Assembly: GCA_004298155.1 (NCBI GenBank)
Contig: SCRD01000001.1
Coordinates: 124,001-188,000, forward strand
From: Acidobacteriota bacterium
Lineage (GTDB): Bacteria; Acidobacteriota; Terriglobia; UBA7540
DNA length: 64,000 nucleotides
Direction of reading: 5' to 3'
Shown here one piece after another: positions 9,061 to 18,839 of this stretch. The position numbers and the translations under genes are program-made. Position 1 is the first letter of the stretch. Each line of letters opens with the position of its first letter. The notes under the pieces were generated by a model that was not told where the DNA came from, did not search any database, and saw nothing but the letters and a program-made list of their open reading frames with translations.

Positions 9061-10482
9061 ATGATTTACGCTGTCAGTCTGGTTTTGATTGTGTTGGCAC
9101 TACTGGCTGTCAGCATCGTACGGTCGTTCAAGTTGAAGACCCACAAAGACTTTATGGTGGCCGACCGGCAGCTTTCGGTCTGGGTGCTGATCTTCACCCT
9201 TCTCTGCTCCTGGATCGGTGCAGGAAGCCTTTTTGCAGGGGCTGAATTCGCCTACAAGCAGGGTCTGGCATCGCTGTGGCTGCCGGCGGGTGGCTGGGCC
9301 GGACTAATCGTCATTTACTTTATTGCCGGCCGAGCACGGTCCTTTGCGCAGTACACCATTCCCGATCTGCTGGAAGTTCGCTACAACCCAATGGCGCGCG
9401 TGCTGGGCACTATCTGCATCGTCGTCTCTTACACGGCTATCGTGAGCTACCAATTCCGCGGCGGCGGGCGCATTTTGGAGCTTGCCTTTGGAATGAGCGA
9501 AACTGCGGGAACCATTATCCTGGCGGTGTTTGTCATCCTGTTCACGGCGCTGGCAGGGATGTCGTCGATCGCCTACACCGACCTCGTGATTGGCCTGGTG
9601 GTGACGGTCGGCTGCCTGTTTGCGTTGCCCGCCATGCTCGGCCACGCGGGCGGCTGGAGTAGGGTAGCCGGGGCGCTGCCCGCGAGCCATCGGACCGTAC
9701 TCGGAACCATGACCTGGGAAGAGGCGCTCGGCTATTTCCTGCCCACCTTCACGCTGATGCTCGGTAACCAGGCAATGTATCAAAAGTTCTTTTCCGCCCG
9801 AAGCGAACGCGACGCGCGACTGTCTGTCGTGGGATGGGTGGCTGGCACCGTCGTGCTGGAGACGGCGATCGTTCTGCTGGCCATTGTAGGCGGAGTCATG
9901 TTCCACAATCGGGTCGAGTCAGGCCGGTTGCCTGCCTGGGGCCTCATTCCCTATACGGCGCGCTACGGCGTCTTGCCCCTCATCGGGGCGATCTTTCTAG
10001 CGGCGATTTTTGCCAAGGTCATTTCCACCGGCAACAATTATCTTTTTTCGCCGGCCAGCAGCGTGGTGCACGACGTGCTGCAGCGCTTTTTCATGAGGAG
10101 GTCCAGCGACCGTGGCCTGGTACTGATGTCGCGCATCGTGGTTGTGGCGCTGGGGTTGCTGGCGCTGGCCCAGAGCTTCCAGCCCTCTATATTGCGCACA
10201 GCCGTTTATGCTTACGACGTTTACGGCGCCGGAATTACCCCTGTGGTGGTGGCGGCGTTTTTCTGGAAACGGACGACCACTGCTGGCGGCCTGAGCTCGA
10301 TCGTGGCAGGAACGGTAGTGGCTGTGGTCTGGAAAATCTTCTCGCTGGACGCAACCGTACCCATGATTTTCCCCGCGCTCGCCGCTTCGCTTGTCAGTCT
10401 GGTCGGTGTCAGCCTGCTGACTGCTCCCCCACGCCCCGAGCAATGGCAGCCGTTTTTCCGCAAAGGCGGCGAGGCTGGATGA
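9061..10482 (+). CDS. sodium:solute symporter family transporter
   Basis: 473 residues with about 13 predicted membrane helices. The pattern is typical of the SSS family: a first helix, then KTHKDFMVADRQLSVWVLIF, CSWIGAGSLFAGAEFAY, and GMSSIAYTDLVIGLVV in the middle. TM8-equivalent sequence SPASSVVHDVLQRFF includes the serines that often bind sodium. SSS proteins couple sodium entry to uptake of solutes such as sugars, amino acids or carboxylates; the substrate cannot be read from sequence. It follows the DUF167 gene by 3 bases and is followed by an M24 peptidase on the same strand, so a peptide or amino-acid substrate is possible but unproven. Confidence 0.88.
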   Translation: MIYAVSLVLIVLALLAVSIVRSFKLKTHKDFMVADRQLSVWVLIFTLLCSWIGAGSLFAGAEFAYKQGLASLWLPAGGWAGLIVIYFIAGRARSFAQYTIPDLLEVRYNPMARVLGTICIVVSYTAIVSYQFRGGGRILELAFGMSETAGTIILAVFVILFTALAGMSSIAYTDLVIGLVVTVGCLFALPAMLGHAGGWSRVAGALPASHRTVLGTMTWEEALGYFLPTFTLMLGNQAMYQKFFSARSERDARLSVVGWVAGTVVLETAIVLLAIVGGVMFHNRVESGRLPAWGLIPYTARYGVLPLIGAIFLAAIFAKVISTGNNYLFSPASSVVHDVLQRFFMRRSSDRGLVLMSRIVVVALGLLALAQSFQPSILRTAVYAYDVYGAGITPVVVAAFFWKRTTTAGGLSSIVAGTVVAVVWKIFSLDATVPMIFPALAASLVSLVGVSLLTAPPRPEQWQPFFRKGGEAG

Positions 10483-10493
10483 GGCGCGGCACA

Positions 10494-10517
10494 CGTCATC
10501 CTGAGCGCAGCGAAGGA
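10494..10517 (+). repeat. dispersed intergenic repeat unit (CATCCTGAGCG type)
   Basis: The sequence CATCCTGAGCGCAGCGAAGG lies just after the symporter stop. This unit and near variants are familiar from intergenic regions of many Acidobacteria and other bacteria. Only this copy was noticed in the window. Confidence 0.4.
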
Positions 10518-10613
10518 GCTGCTTCTGTGGTTTTACAGGGGCTGCAGCGGATGCTTCGCTGGGCCCCGCCTGACGAGCAGGGAGCTCTTTAGAGGTATGA
10601 GGGAGAATCCACC

Positions 10614-11795
10614 ATGGACCTGGAAGCCATTCAAGCCGAACTCCGCAAAGCTAATCTCGATGGCTGGCTCTTTTATGACCACCATCATCGTGATCCTATT
10701 GCCTATCATGTGCTGAAGATTGTCGCTCCGATGTGCACTCGCCGCTGGTACTGCCTGATTCCGGCGTCAGGCAACCCCTCCCGGCTTACTCATCGCATCG
10801 AACGCGGAAATCTCGACGGCGTTCCCGGCGTCCTGCATCTTTATTCTTCCTGGACCGAACAGCGAGATTGCCTGCGGCGGATGCTCGAAGGCAAAAATCG
10901 TATTGCCATGCAGTATTCGCCGATGAATGATATTCCTTATGTCGGCCTGGTGGACGCCGGGACGGTTGAGCTGGTCCGAAGTTTCGGGGTCGAAGTGGTC
11001 TCTTCGGCCGACCTTGTGCAATTGTTTGAGGCCCGCTGGTCTCCGGCCGCGCTGGCCTCTCACCTTGAGGCAGGTAAGATCGTCCATGCCGCAATCGACG
11101 GGGCTTTTGCGGCCATCAAGTCGGCTATCCAAGCGGGAAAGACCGTCACTGAGTACGACGTGCAACAGGGAATTTTGGGTGTTTTTGCGGCGAACGGCGT
11201 TGAGACGGACGAACCACCCATCGTGGCCGTCAACGCCAACGCCGCCAATCCCCACTACGGTCCCACCAGGGATTTGGCGATGCCCATTCGCGGAGGTGAC
11301 TTTGTGGTGCTTGACGTTTGGGCAAAACAGTCAAAACCCGGTGCCGCCTACTTTGACGTCACTTGGACGGGTTTTGCGGGTGAAACCGTGCCCGAGCGCT
11401 ACACGCAAATTTTCAACATCGTCCGCGAGGCGCGTGATGCCGCCGTCAGTCTCGTGAAAGGCGCCATGCAGCAGGGAAGACTGCTTTACGGGTACGAGGT
11501 TGACGACGCCGCGCGCGGTGTGATCGAACGGGCGGGCTATGGCGACAAGTTTATCCACCGCACCGGCCACTCCATCGGCGAAGATGTCCACGGCAATGGC
11601 GCCAATATGGATAATCTGGAGACCCACGACTCGCGCCAGGTACTGCCCGGCACGTGCTTCTCTGTCGAGCCTGGAATCTATCTTGATGATTTTGGCGTCC
11701 GCAGCGAAGTGAACGTCTACGTCGAAGAACACGACGCCCGTGTCACCGGCGAAGTCCAGCAGGCCATCGTTCCAATCCTGGGCCGGGAACGTTAG
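10614..11795 (+). CDS. M24-family metallopeptidase (Xaa-Pro aminopeptidase-like)
   Basis: 393 residues: an N-terminal creatinase/prolidase-like domain (about 1-150) and a C-terminal pita-bread catalytic domain. Metal ligands can be followed: D in FVVLDVWAK, D in AYFDVTWTG, H in RTGHSIGEDVHGNG, E in FSVEPGIYL and E in FGVRSEVNVYV. These five match the dinuclear metal site of aminopeptidase P/prolidase. Probably cytoplasmic, as no signal peptide is seen. The substrate could be X-Pro peptides, but related M24 proteins have other roles. It starts 131 bases after the symporter gene. Confidence 0.88.
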   Translation: MDLEAIQAELRKANLDGWLFYDHHHRDPIAYHVLKIVAPMCTRRWYCLIPASGNPSRLTHRIERGNLDGVPGVLHLYSSWTEQRDCLRRMLEGKNRIAMQYSPMNDIPYVGLVDAGTVELVRSFGVEVVSSADLVQLFEARWSPAALASHLEAGKIVHAAIDGAFAAIKSAIQAGKTVTEYDVQQGILGVFAANGVETDEPPIVAVNANAANPHYGPTRDLAMPIRGGDFVVLDVWAKQSKPGAAYFDVTWTGFAGETVPERYTQIFNIVREARDAAVSLVKGAMQQGRLLYGYEVDDAARGVIERAGYGDKFIHRTGHSIGEDVHGNGANMDNLETHDSRQVLPGTCFSVEPGIYLDDFGVRSEVNVYVEEHDARVTGEVQQAIVPILGRER

Positions 11796-11998
11796 TCCTG
11801 TGCTATAGCGGCCTCGTTGATCTAAAAGTCGGTTTGTGTTCGCTTTCCCTCTGCACCAGGAAAGCCCGCGACGGGAAGATTTTTGATATGGGCGCCCGCC
11901 GCGGGACTCGACACAAGCTCCCGGACAGAAAACTGCCCCTGTGGAGTCTTCAGGTCAACCCACGTCGCAGTGCTGCGCCTGAAGGCGCGTTTGCGTTG

Positions 11999-12385
11999 TC
12001 AGGATGCAAGTTCGATGTTAATCACGTGAAGTATCATGGTGTGGGTATCAAGCGTTGCCACAACCTTCACATTCTTCTGATCGAATTTCTGAGCAGCTTC
12101 CTGATTGTCCAGGAAGAAGCCCTTTCCTCGCTGTGGATCGGTCAGTAAAGCGAACTGGCCGTTCTTTGCTTTGATGATTTTGCCAACATATGTCCGAGCC
12201 TGTTTTGTGTCGTTGGGGGATTGTTGCTCAGACCCTGGCGGTTGTTGCTGAGCGGTAGGAGAGTTACGTCTTTGCTGATTCGGGTCCTGGTTCTGATTTT
12301 GAGCCCCAAAGGACTGTGAAAATGGGACCATCCCTGCAGCCAGGGCCAGAGTAATGACCCATGACCGAATGTTTAGCTTTTTCAT
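11999..12385 (-). CDS. secreted Gln/Asn-rich protein with DUF5818-like domain
   Basis: 128 residues. Signal peptide at 1-28 (MKKLNIRSWVITLALAAG, then ending near SFGA). A low-complexity Gln/Asn/Pro linker spans about 29-62, followed by a small beta domain: TYVGKIIKAKNGQFALLTD, KFDQKNVKVVATLD, ILHVINIEL. This pattern resembles DUF5818 periplasmic proteins of Acidobacteria (recognised from memory, not searched). AAAGGGGG precedes the ATG by 6 bases. Single gene, convergent with the M24 peptidase. Function unknown. Confidence 0.72.
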   Translation of the reverse strand: MKKLNIRSWVITLALAAGMVPFSQSFGAQNQNQDPNQQRRNSPTAQQQPPGSEQQSPNDTKQARTYVGKIIKAKNGQFALLTDPQRGKGFFLDNQEAAQKFDQKNVKVVATLDTHTMILHVINIELAS

Positions 12386-12795
12386 TCGTGCCCCCTTTAG
12401 ATTTTGGGTTTCTGCCGCGCACTAGGGGGTTGCAACGACTTTGCCATAATCTCTGCAAAATTTATTTGGTGATATAAGGCGAGTTACTGGTCATCAGGTA
12501 AACATTGCCCGGTAAATTTTTCCTGCTCCCCTGTCGATTATTCGTATCCAAAAAGCAACGATCTAATAGTACTCGGCCTGCTTGAACGCAGGACCTACAG
12601 GCGAAGGAAATGTTCGATAGCATTTTTTGCGACTGAACAACCAGACGGAGACGACCCAAAACGGCCTTCCCGAGAGCGAAATACAGGCCTCACCGCAGGC
12701 CGACCGACTGCTGGTCCAGCCCATATGAGCCGCCGGACCAGTCCTCGATTTGCCACCACATTCCTGACCTTGCAACGGCGTCTTTTAATCGTTGA
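12386..12795. other. intergenic region, no gene seen
   Basis: 410 bases between two leftward genes. It must hold the promoter of the secreted protein gene at 11999-12385 and the end of the Gfo/Idh transcript. Short reading frames here (for example 12462-12659 on the minus strand) have no ribosome site, no recognisable domain and an unnatural composition. AT-rich stretch around 12455-12520. Confidence 0.4.
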
Positions 12796-14163
12796 TCACG
12801 CGGAAGTGAGCTTGCGCTCTTCTGCATTCCACACGGCCAAAGCATTGTTGAAGTAGGAATAATTGGCCATGTGGCAGGCGATGGCGGCGTTGTTGCCGAA
12901 CTCGGCGTCTTCGACCGAAGGCCGCCGAGTCCTGACAGACTGGAAGAAATTCCACAGGTGCTCACGCGTGTCATTGTAGTTGGGCGGAGCGTAGTATCCT
13001 GCGGCTTCAATAGGCTTGGCCTCGCCCGGCTGAGTGTCGTGCTCGGCGTGCCACCTCTTCGCATACGTACTTGACATCGGCTGCGGCCACGCGGGCGTGC
13101 AAGGGCTGTCGTTCTTGCCGTCCTGTGGCCAGATGGTGAACCCGCTGGGATTCTCAATGCCGTGGATTTCCATAATCCCGCGTGTGCCCATGAAGCGGTA
13201 GATCTCGTCGTCGCTGGTGTTGAGCGTCACCCTGAGCGTGGCTCGGAAATTAGGGTATTCGTAAAGAGTGGTGATGACATCGGGAACGTCGCGGCCTTCC
13301 TTCCAGTGGAACAGGCCACCCATAGTGGCTGCTCGTTTGGGAGGAGCGGTTACGTCCAGCGCGTAATGGATGCCTGTGAGTGAGTGAATGAACAGGTCGC
13401 CGGAAGCGCCTTCACCGTAATCCTGCCAGTTGCGCCAGCGCGTAAACCGCTGCGCCGAGAAGGGCCGCCTTGGAGCGGGGCCCAGCCACGTTTCCCAGTC
13501 GACGGTCTTCGGAGAAAGGTCTGGTGGAACAGTGTAGTTCCAGGCTCCACAAGGACTGTTGCGTCCGAGCGACGATTCCACCAGGCAGACGTCGCCAATT
13601 GCGCCCTGACGAAGCAGTTCGCGGGCCTTCTGGTAGATCACGGAACTTGGTTCCTGGCTGCCGACCTGCACAATCCGGTTGTGCTTTTTAGCAGCCTCAA
13701 TCATCGGAAAGCCCTGTGCTACTTCGTGTGTCATCGGCTTCTCGACATAAACGTCCTTTCCGGCCTGGCAACACTCCAGCACAATGCGTTGGTGCCAGTG
13801 GTCGGGCATGGGAGCGATGATGCAATCGATGTCCTTGTTTTCGAGCAGTTCCTGGTAACGTCCTGTCACCTGGATGGGCTTGTCGACAATCTGTCTGGCC
13901 AGTTCCTGCCGGCCGGTGTAAAGCTCGCACGCCGCGACGCATTGAACACCAGGCAGCGAGATAGCGTCGCGCAAAAGGCCCGAGCCGCGCATGCCAACGC
14001 CGATGATGCCGAAGCGTATCGTGTCGCTGGGAGGGACTGGCCGTGCCGGTGTTGTGTCTGGCGCCGATGCCTCCAGGCGAATGGTCCGTCCCGCCAGCAT
14101 GCCCCCTGTGGCTCCCGCGGCACGTCCCATAAAGCTGCGTCGAGAGATCCTTTTGCTGTCCAT
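12796..14163 (-). CDS. Tat-exported Gfo/Idh/MocA-family oxidoreductase
   Basis: 455 residues. It starts MDSKRISRRSFMGRAAGAT, a twin-arginine signal (RRSFM), so it is probably folded with its cofactor before export to the periplasm. The Rossmann motif is GIIGVGMRGSG (about 54-64), EKPMTHEVAQG is the family's EKP motif near the active site, and the C-terminal GFO/IDH domain includes SGDLFIHSLTGIHYALD. These enzymes oxidise or rearrange sugars or inositols with NAD(P), sometimes with the cofactor held permanently. AGGAGGAAA lies 7-8 bases before this ATG, so the upstream in-frame start is rejected. Confidence 0.9.
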   Translation of the reverse strand: MDSKRISRRSFMGRAAGATGGMLAGRTIRLEASAPDTTPARPVPPSDTIRFGIIGVGMRGSGLLRDAISLPGVQCVAACELYTGRQELARQIVDKPIQVTGRYQELLENKDIDCIIAPMPDHWHQRIVLECCQAGKDVYVEKPMTHEVAQGFPMIEAAKKHNRIVQVGSQEPSSVIYQKARELLRQGAIGDVCLVESSLGRNSPCGAWNYTVPPDLSPKTVDWETWLGPAPRRPFSAQRFTRWRNWQDYGEGASGDLFIHSLTGIHYALDVTAPPKRAATMGGLFHWKEGRDVPDVITTLYEYPNFRATLRVTLNTSDDEIYRFMGTRGIMEIHGIENPSGFTIWPQDGKNDSPCTPAWPQPMSSTYAKRWHAEHDTQPGEAKPIEAAGYYAPPNYNDTREHLWNFFQSVRTRRPSVEDAEFGNNAAIACHMANYSYFNNALAVWNAEERKLTSA

Positions 14164-14265
14164 TGTGAAATTTCCTCCTGGATAAAAACGAGAATGATGT
14201 TTCGCCCCGCCTAGCCTGGGGACGCATGAGTCTATCGCCGTCAACGCGCATGCGCAATCGTTTCT

Positions 14266-15828
14266 TTAGAAATTTGTATGGGCGTTATGGGTCGTAACCT
14301 GGCTCTTTGCATAAATTTTGACCCACTGCCCGCGCCGCTCGAAGGAAGCGACTTCGCGCAACTGGTATCGAAAGGCCAGAAAGGCCGGACGGATGGGTGG
14401 CATGTATCCACCTGCCCGCGCGAGCAGCGGCATCTTGCGAAGCCAGTTGTCCGGCGGGTCCCATTTGCGCGAATAGAGATAAACCAGATCGAACGAGCTG
14501 CCGGGAACATTCCTGAAGTTGGGAGGCACAAACCCCGGAACACCGACCACGCGCAACGGTTTTTTTACGTATCCCAATTCAGGATGTCGCAGTTCATCGG
14601 TGGCGGGCCACGCTGTGAGAATCCGCGGGTTACCCTGCTGCGCTGAAAGCCATTCCGCCGCCTGGTGGTGCAATTGGATGAAGTCCGCATAAGAGAGATT
14701 GTTTTCATACGCGAACGGATAGTTTGGGTTGATGAACCACGCCGCCACAAATCCCGCCGCAACAAGGACAAATGCGGCGCGCATCACTGGGCGTGGCAAT
14801 GCTTCCACGAGCATTACAAGTGCAAGATAGAAGCAGGGAATCATAGGAAGTAGATAACGTGCCAGAACCGCGCCGCCCACAAGGCTCAGCATGGCAAGAT
14901 AAGCTACCGCCAGGGCTGCAGCAAGAAAGATGAATTCCGTACGACGTCTTGCAGGGCGTTCCTTGTTCCACGCGGCGCCCTCTGCGACGTTCTGTTGTTG
15001 GCCGGCCTTGATCCGTCGGTAACCCAGCAGCCCTGCGCCAACAAGCAACCAATTGAATCCTGCAATGAAGACCTGGTAGAGGCGGCGCAGAAGGCTGGCT
15101 GCGATCCTGGCGGGTTCGAGGGTAGAATAGAGGTTGTACTGGAGATACTCCGCGTTGCCTGTCCAGAAGCCCGTGTGGTGATGGTAGTAAACAGCCCAGG
15201 CGCCCAGCGTAACAGCCGGCACCGCCAGCCACGACCAGACGCTCCTGCCCAGATCCTTTCGGAATCGCCAGATGAAAAACATTGCCACCGGAACGATGAC
15301 GACAGCGGTTTCCTTGGTCAGAACTGCAAGCGACGCCGCTACCGCAAACCACGCCATGCGGCGGCGAAGCAGCGCCCACACAGCCAAGGTAGTGGTAAAA
15401 GCTGCTGGAAGGTCCAGAAAGGCCAGCGTACTTTGCGCAAAAAAAAGAGGCGATAGCGCCAACAGGATGCAGGCCCAGAGCGCAATTTCGCGGCCAGCGA
15501 CAGCGCGGCCCAGCGCGTAGAGCACGACAAGCGTTCCAGCCCCAAACGCTACCATCGCGAGCCGTGTGATCAATGGAGAAAATCCCAGCAGCCACCATAC
15601 CAAAGCAAGACAGACGGAAATCAGCGGCGTGTGCCCTGTCGCCAGCGTGCTCTGTGGAACAAGGAGCCCGTGCCGGAAGAAGTCGAGCGCTGCCGGGACG
15701 TAGTATCCGGCCTCGTCCCAGAAATAAGGCAGTCGCAGAAGCGGGTAATGTGCCAGTGCTACTACGCTGAAAGTTCCAATGAATCCCAGACTAAAGGCGA
15801 AGCGGGGGTTTACTGTAATCTTGTTCAT
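14266..15828 (-). CDS. GT39-type membrane glycosyltransferase (ArnT/PMT-like)
   Basis: About 520 residues with an estimated 11-12 membrane helices and a soluble C-terminal tail. The first periplasmic loop has LPYFWDEAGYYVPAALDF, matching the acidic catalytic loop (D/E) of GT-C polyprenyl-phosphate glycosyltransferases. Such enzymes move a sugar from a lipid carrier to protein or lipid A-like acceptors at the outer face of the inner membrane. The ATG chosen gives MNKITVNPRFAF; an in-frame GTG eight codons upstream is possible and neither has a strong ribosome site. It lies upstream of the Gfo/Idh gene on the same strand with a 102-base gap. Confidence 0.85.
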   Translation of the reverse strand: MNKITVNPRFAFSLGFIGTFSVVALAHYPLLRLPYFWDEAGYYVPAALDFFRHGLLVPQSTLATGHTPLISVCLALVWWLLGFSPLITRLAMVAFGAGTLVVLYALGRAVAGREIALWACILLALSPLFFAQSTLAFLDLPAAFTTTLAVWALLRRRMAWFAVAASLAVLTKETAVVIVPVAMFFIWRFRKDLGRSVWSWLAVPAVTLGAWAVYYHHHTGFWTGNAEYLQYNLYSTLEPARIAASLLRRLYQVFIAGFNWLLVGAGLLGYRRIKAGQQQNVAEGAAWNKERPARRRTEFIFLAAALAVAYLAMLSLVGGAVLARYLLPMIPCFYLALVMLVEALPRPVMRAAFVLVAAGFVAAWFINPNYPFAYENNLSYADFIQLHHQAAEWLSAQQGNPRILTAWPATDELRHPELGYVKKPLRVVGVPGFVPPNFRNVPGSSFDLVYLYSRKWDPPDNWLRKMPLLARAGGYMPPIRPAFLAFRYQLREVASFERRGQWVKIYAKSQVTTHNAHTNF

Positions 15829-16117
15829 CGAAACTGGAATGTTACAACACACACCCCGCCCAGTGCCTCGAATTCATCGGAAAAGGCCGATGAGCTCCGT
15901 CCTTGCCCGTCGAGCCGGGGGCATTGTCATCGTACGCCTTGTCAGATTAGGATGAACAATGCATTGATTGTGTCGTATGGGCCTGGGTAAACAGCTTCCC
16001 GGAGTTTTACTCGGCCCCGCTCCTGCGTATTTTGAATTGAGCGGGAATTTGCTGGTGCTTTGAAGAAATATGTCTTGAAACTGTGTGCCGGATATCAGCA
16101 TGCAGATGGAGGTCAGA

Positions 16118-16360
16118 ATGATTCGGATTTATACAAGGAGTTGGTGTGAAGATTCCTCCGCAGCAAAGGAGTTCCTAAAGGACCGCAACCTACGCTTCGA
16201 CGAGATCGACATCGAGAAAAATCCTGAGGCTCTCGAATTTGTTATGCGGGCAAACGAAGGCAAGGAACGAACTCCTACTTTCGATGTTGGCGGGCGCGTT
16301 TTCCATTGCTCGCCGTTTGATGTTCAGAAACTGATTCGTGAATTAGGCTTGGAGAAGTAA
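16118..16360 (+). CDS. glutaredoxin-like protein (CEDS active-site variant)
   Basis: 80 residues with a thioredoxin-fold, glutaredoxin-like layout: MIRIYTRSWCEDSSAAKEFL, then FDEIDIEKNPEA, RTPTFDVGGRV (the cis-Pro loop) and a C-terminal helix. The usual CPYC is CEDS, so only the first cysteine (C10) remains, implying monothiol chemistry or thiol exchange with a low-molecular-weight thiol. bshA in this window suggests that thiol could be bacillithiol (inference). ATG 16118 is chosen because GGAGG lies 5 bases upstream; the longer frame adds an unconserved tail. Confidence 0.8.
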   Translation: MIRIYTRSWCEDSSAAKEFLKDRNLRFDEIDIEKNPEALEFVMRANEGKERTPTFDVGGRVFHCSPFDVQKLIRELGLEK

Positions 16361-16484
16361 GCAGTAGCGCCCCGATACGCGCGTGTGAGGCCGGCACGCA
16401 GGCGGCCTGGAACGGGATCAGGTTTTAGCTCAGCTGCAACCGATGGCTGTCGTCAGGACAAATCAAAATGCTGAAGGGAACACG

Positions 16485-17456
16485 ATGAGATACCGAAAGT
16501 TTGGACGGGCAGGCTGGATGGTGAGCGAGATGGGATACGGCATGTGGGGCATGGCAGGCTGGACGGGTTCAGACGATGAAGAATCGCTCAAATCTCTTCA
16601 GTGTGCGGTGGACTTGGGCTGCAACTTTTTTGACACGGCCTGGGCCTATGGCGATGGCCGCAGCGAACAATTGCTGGGCAGGATCATCCGGGCAAATCCA
16701 GGCAAGAAGCTTTATACAGCAACAAAGATACCGCCGAAGAACCTGCAGTGGCCGAGCCGGAGGGAATACACCCTGGACGACTGCTTCCCCCCCGACCATA
16801 TTGAGGAATACGTCCATAGCAGCTTGAAGAATGCCGGGCTTGAAAGTTTTGACCTCATTCAATTCCATACATGGGAGGATTCCTGGGTGGGAGACACCCG
16901 ATGGTCCAAAAAGATGGACGATCTGCGCAGGCAGGGATTAGTCCACGCCGTAGGGATCAGCATCAATCGCTGGGAGCCGTGGAACGGTGTACGCGCTGTA
17001 AGGAGCGGCCTGATTGATGCTGTGCAGGTCATCTACAACATCTTCGATCAGAACCCCGAGGATGAGCTTTTCCCGGCCTGCCGGAAGATGGACGTTGCTG
17101 TCATAGCGCGGGTCCCGTTTGATGAAGGCACGCTGACCGGCACCCTGACGCTCGATACCAGATGGCCCAAAGGCGACTGGCGCGGAACGTATTTCGTATC
17201 GGAGAACCTGAAGAGCAGCGTGGAGCATGCCGACGCGCTCAAGCCGCTGGTGCCCGTGGGTATGACAATGCCGGAAATGGCGCTGCGGTTTATCCTGGGC
17301 AATGCCTCAGTCAGCACCATTATTCCGGGAATGCGGAAGCTTCACCACGTCAAGACGAATATTGCTGCCAGTGATAGCGGATCACTCCCGCCGAAACTCC
17401 AGGCAGAACTGATCAAGCATCGCTGGGTGCGGCAGGTTACCGACTGGTCACAGTAA
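16485..17456 (+). CDS. aldo/keto reductase
   Basis: 323 residues with a TIM-barrel AKR pattern. The tetrad can be seen: D and Y in FFDTAWAYGDGRSEQLLG, K in LYTATKIPP and H in IQFHTWED. The C-terminal NAD(P)-binding part includes STIIPGMRKLHHVKTNI. The family reduces carbonyls with NADPH; the related YajO/Tas-type members act on varied substrates. No neighbour reveals the substrate. The start at MRYRKFGRAG has AAGGGAA upstream and fits the family N-terminus; the longer frame is unlikely. Confidence 0.9.
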   Translation: MRYRKFGRAGWMVSEMGYGMWGMAGWTGSDDEESLKSLQCAVDLGCNFFDTAWAYGDGRSEQLLGRIIRANPGKKLYTATKIPPKNLQWPSRREYTLDDCFPPDHIEEYVHSSLKNAGLESFDLIQFHTWEDSWVGDTRWSKKMDDLRRQGLVHAVGISINRWEPWNGVRAVRSGLIDAVQVIYNIFDQNPEDELFPACRKMDVAVIARVPFDEGTLTGTLTLDTRWPKGDWRGTYFVSENLKSSVEHADALKPLVPVGMTMPEMALRFILGNASVSTIIPGMRKLHHVKTNIAASDSGSLPPKLQAELIKHRWVRQVTDWSQ

Positions 17457-17634
17457 AGCGAGCTAAGAAAATCGCTTGCCGCGTCTTGTGGGAAAAGAGC
17501 GGCTTAAGGGATAATTGAACTGTAGGGGGCCAAGTCATGGCTTGCAGGTGGTTCCGCGCCGGGCTTTGAGGCAGGGCATCTTCGGCTGGATTTTCAGCTT
17601 CAAAGTATCGACAAATGAAGCAAGGAGGCTGTGT

Positions 17635-18462
17635 ATGGAGTTTTTCAGGACACGAAACTTATGGGCGGTGGCAATCGCTGTTTGCTTCCTTGCCCCACTC
17701 TTACATGCTGATAGCATCAAGTTCAAGAATGGGCAGACTGTCCAGGGCAAATACCTGGGCGGTACGGATTCTCAAGTAACCTTCTACACGAACAATCAAC
17801 TCATGCATTATGCGATTGCTGACATCGATTCCTTGACGTTCGGCGGGCAGACCTCCACTTCGTCTGCTCCTGCACCAACGCCGGCTCCTGTTGTTAGAGA
17901 AGCCCAGACAACTGCTCGAACAGCAAGCGCTGCAGCTGGCGCAAACGTTCTGGTTCCTGCCGGGACGCACCTTGTGGTGCGGATGATTGATGGTATCGAT
18001 TCGAATCAGAACAAGGTGGGCGACACTTTTCAGGCAAGCCTGGAAGATCCTCTGATCGTGGACTCGACGCAGGTTGCTCCGAAAGGGACAATCGTGTACG
18101 GCAAACTGGAACAGGCTAAGTCCGCTGGTCGCATCGAGGGGCGATCTGAACTTCGGCTCGTGCTGACGGGTATTGTGCTGAACGGCTCAACGTACAATAT
18201 GGTGACGGGCGATTACACGGTTCAGGGTAGTTCGCGGGGCAAGCAGACAGCCGAGCGCGCCGGAATTGGTGCGGGGCTTGGTGCGATCGTCGGGGCCATA
18301 GCTGGCGGAGGCAGAGGGGCAGCCATTGGGGCTGGAGTAGGCGCAGGCGCGGGGACTGCCGTACAGGTGATGACCCATGGTCAACAGGTCCACGTCCCCA
18401 GCGAAACCGTGTTGAATTTCTCGCTGGAACAGCCAGTGCAGCTTCCAATTTCGAATGGCTAG
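17635..18462 (+). CDS. secreted/envelope protein with glycine-zipper segment
   Basis: 275 residues. Signal peptide at 1-24 (ends PLLHA). A short SH3-like repeat follows (SIKFKNGQTVQGKYLGGTDS), then an Ala/Pro linker, a beta-rich domain starting LVPAGTHLVVRMIDGID, and a C-terminal glycine-zipper region rich in GAxxG repeats (GAIVGAIAGGGRGAAIGAG). Glycine zippers often insert into or associate with membranes. The DSIKFKNG start resembles proteins that bind or modify the envelope, but no function is known. AAGGAGG is 6 bases before the ATG. Stands alone. Confidence 0.78.
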   Translation: MEFFRTRNLWAVAIAVCFLAPLLHADSIKFKNGQTVQGKYLGGTDSQVTFYTNNQLMHYAIADIDSLTFGGQTSTSSAPAPTPAPVVREAQTTARTASAAAGANVLVPAGTHLVVRMIDGIDSNQNKVGDTFQASLEDPLIVDSTQVAPKGTIVYGKLEQAKSAGRIEGRSELRLVLTGIVLNGSTYNMVTGDYTVQGSSRGKQTAERAGIGAGLGAIVGAIAGGGRGAAIGAGVGAGAGTAVQVMTHGQQVHVPSETVLNFSLEQPVQLPISNG

Positions 18463-18839
18463 GCGGTGCTCGGATTCGACTGCGCAACGGGGCCTGCAAC
18501 AGGGTGGCACCCAGCGATGAAGAGTCTGGCGCGGATTGAGGGAGTAGGGCATGATTTGGTTGAGGATTTAATGGGCCTTCTCCGGGTGCTTCAGTTTACT
18601 TCCGAATGAAGGCCCCGAATTTTTTGCGATTCATCCATGGCGTGCCTAATGGCTTCCAGACGTGCTTCCTTCCAACTATCATTCGAATCGGCGTGCTCAA
18701 AACTCCTGTGATTCCGGTGCGCCTTGACAGGAGAAGCCGAGCAGGCCTTCCTGCTCTTGTCGCAAACAGCCGGTAAACTGTCTCGCTCGAAGTGTTGAGC
18801 GGTTCCTGATATAAAGTACTGCAAACGCGGGGTGACCGC
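18463..18839. other. intergenic region, no gene seen
   Basis: 377 bases. Neither strand shows a convincing reading frame with a ribosome site, and no strong terminator hairpin was found after the glycine-zipper gene. Confidence 0.4.
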
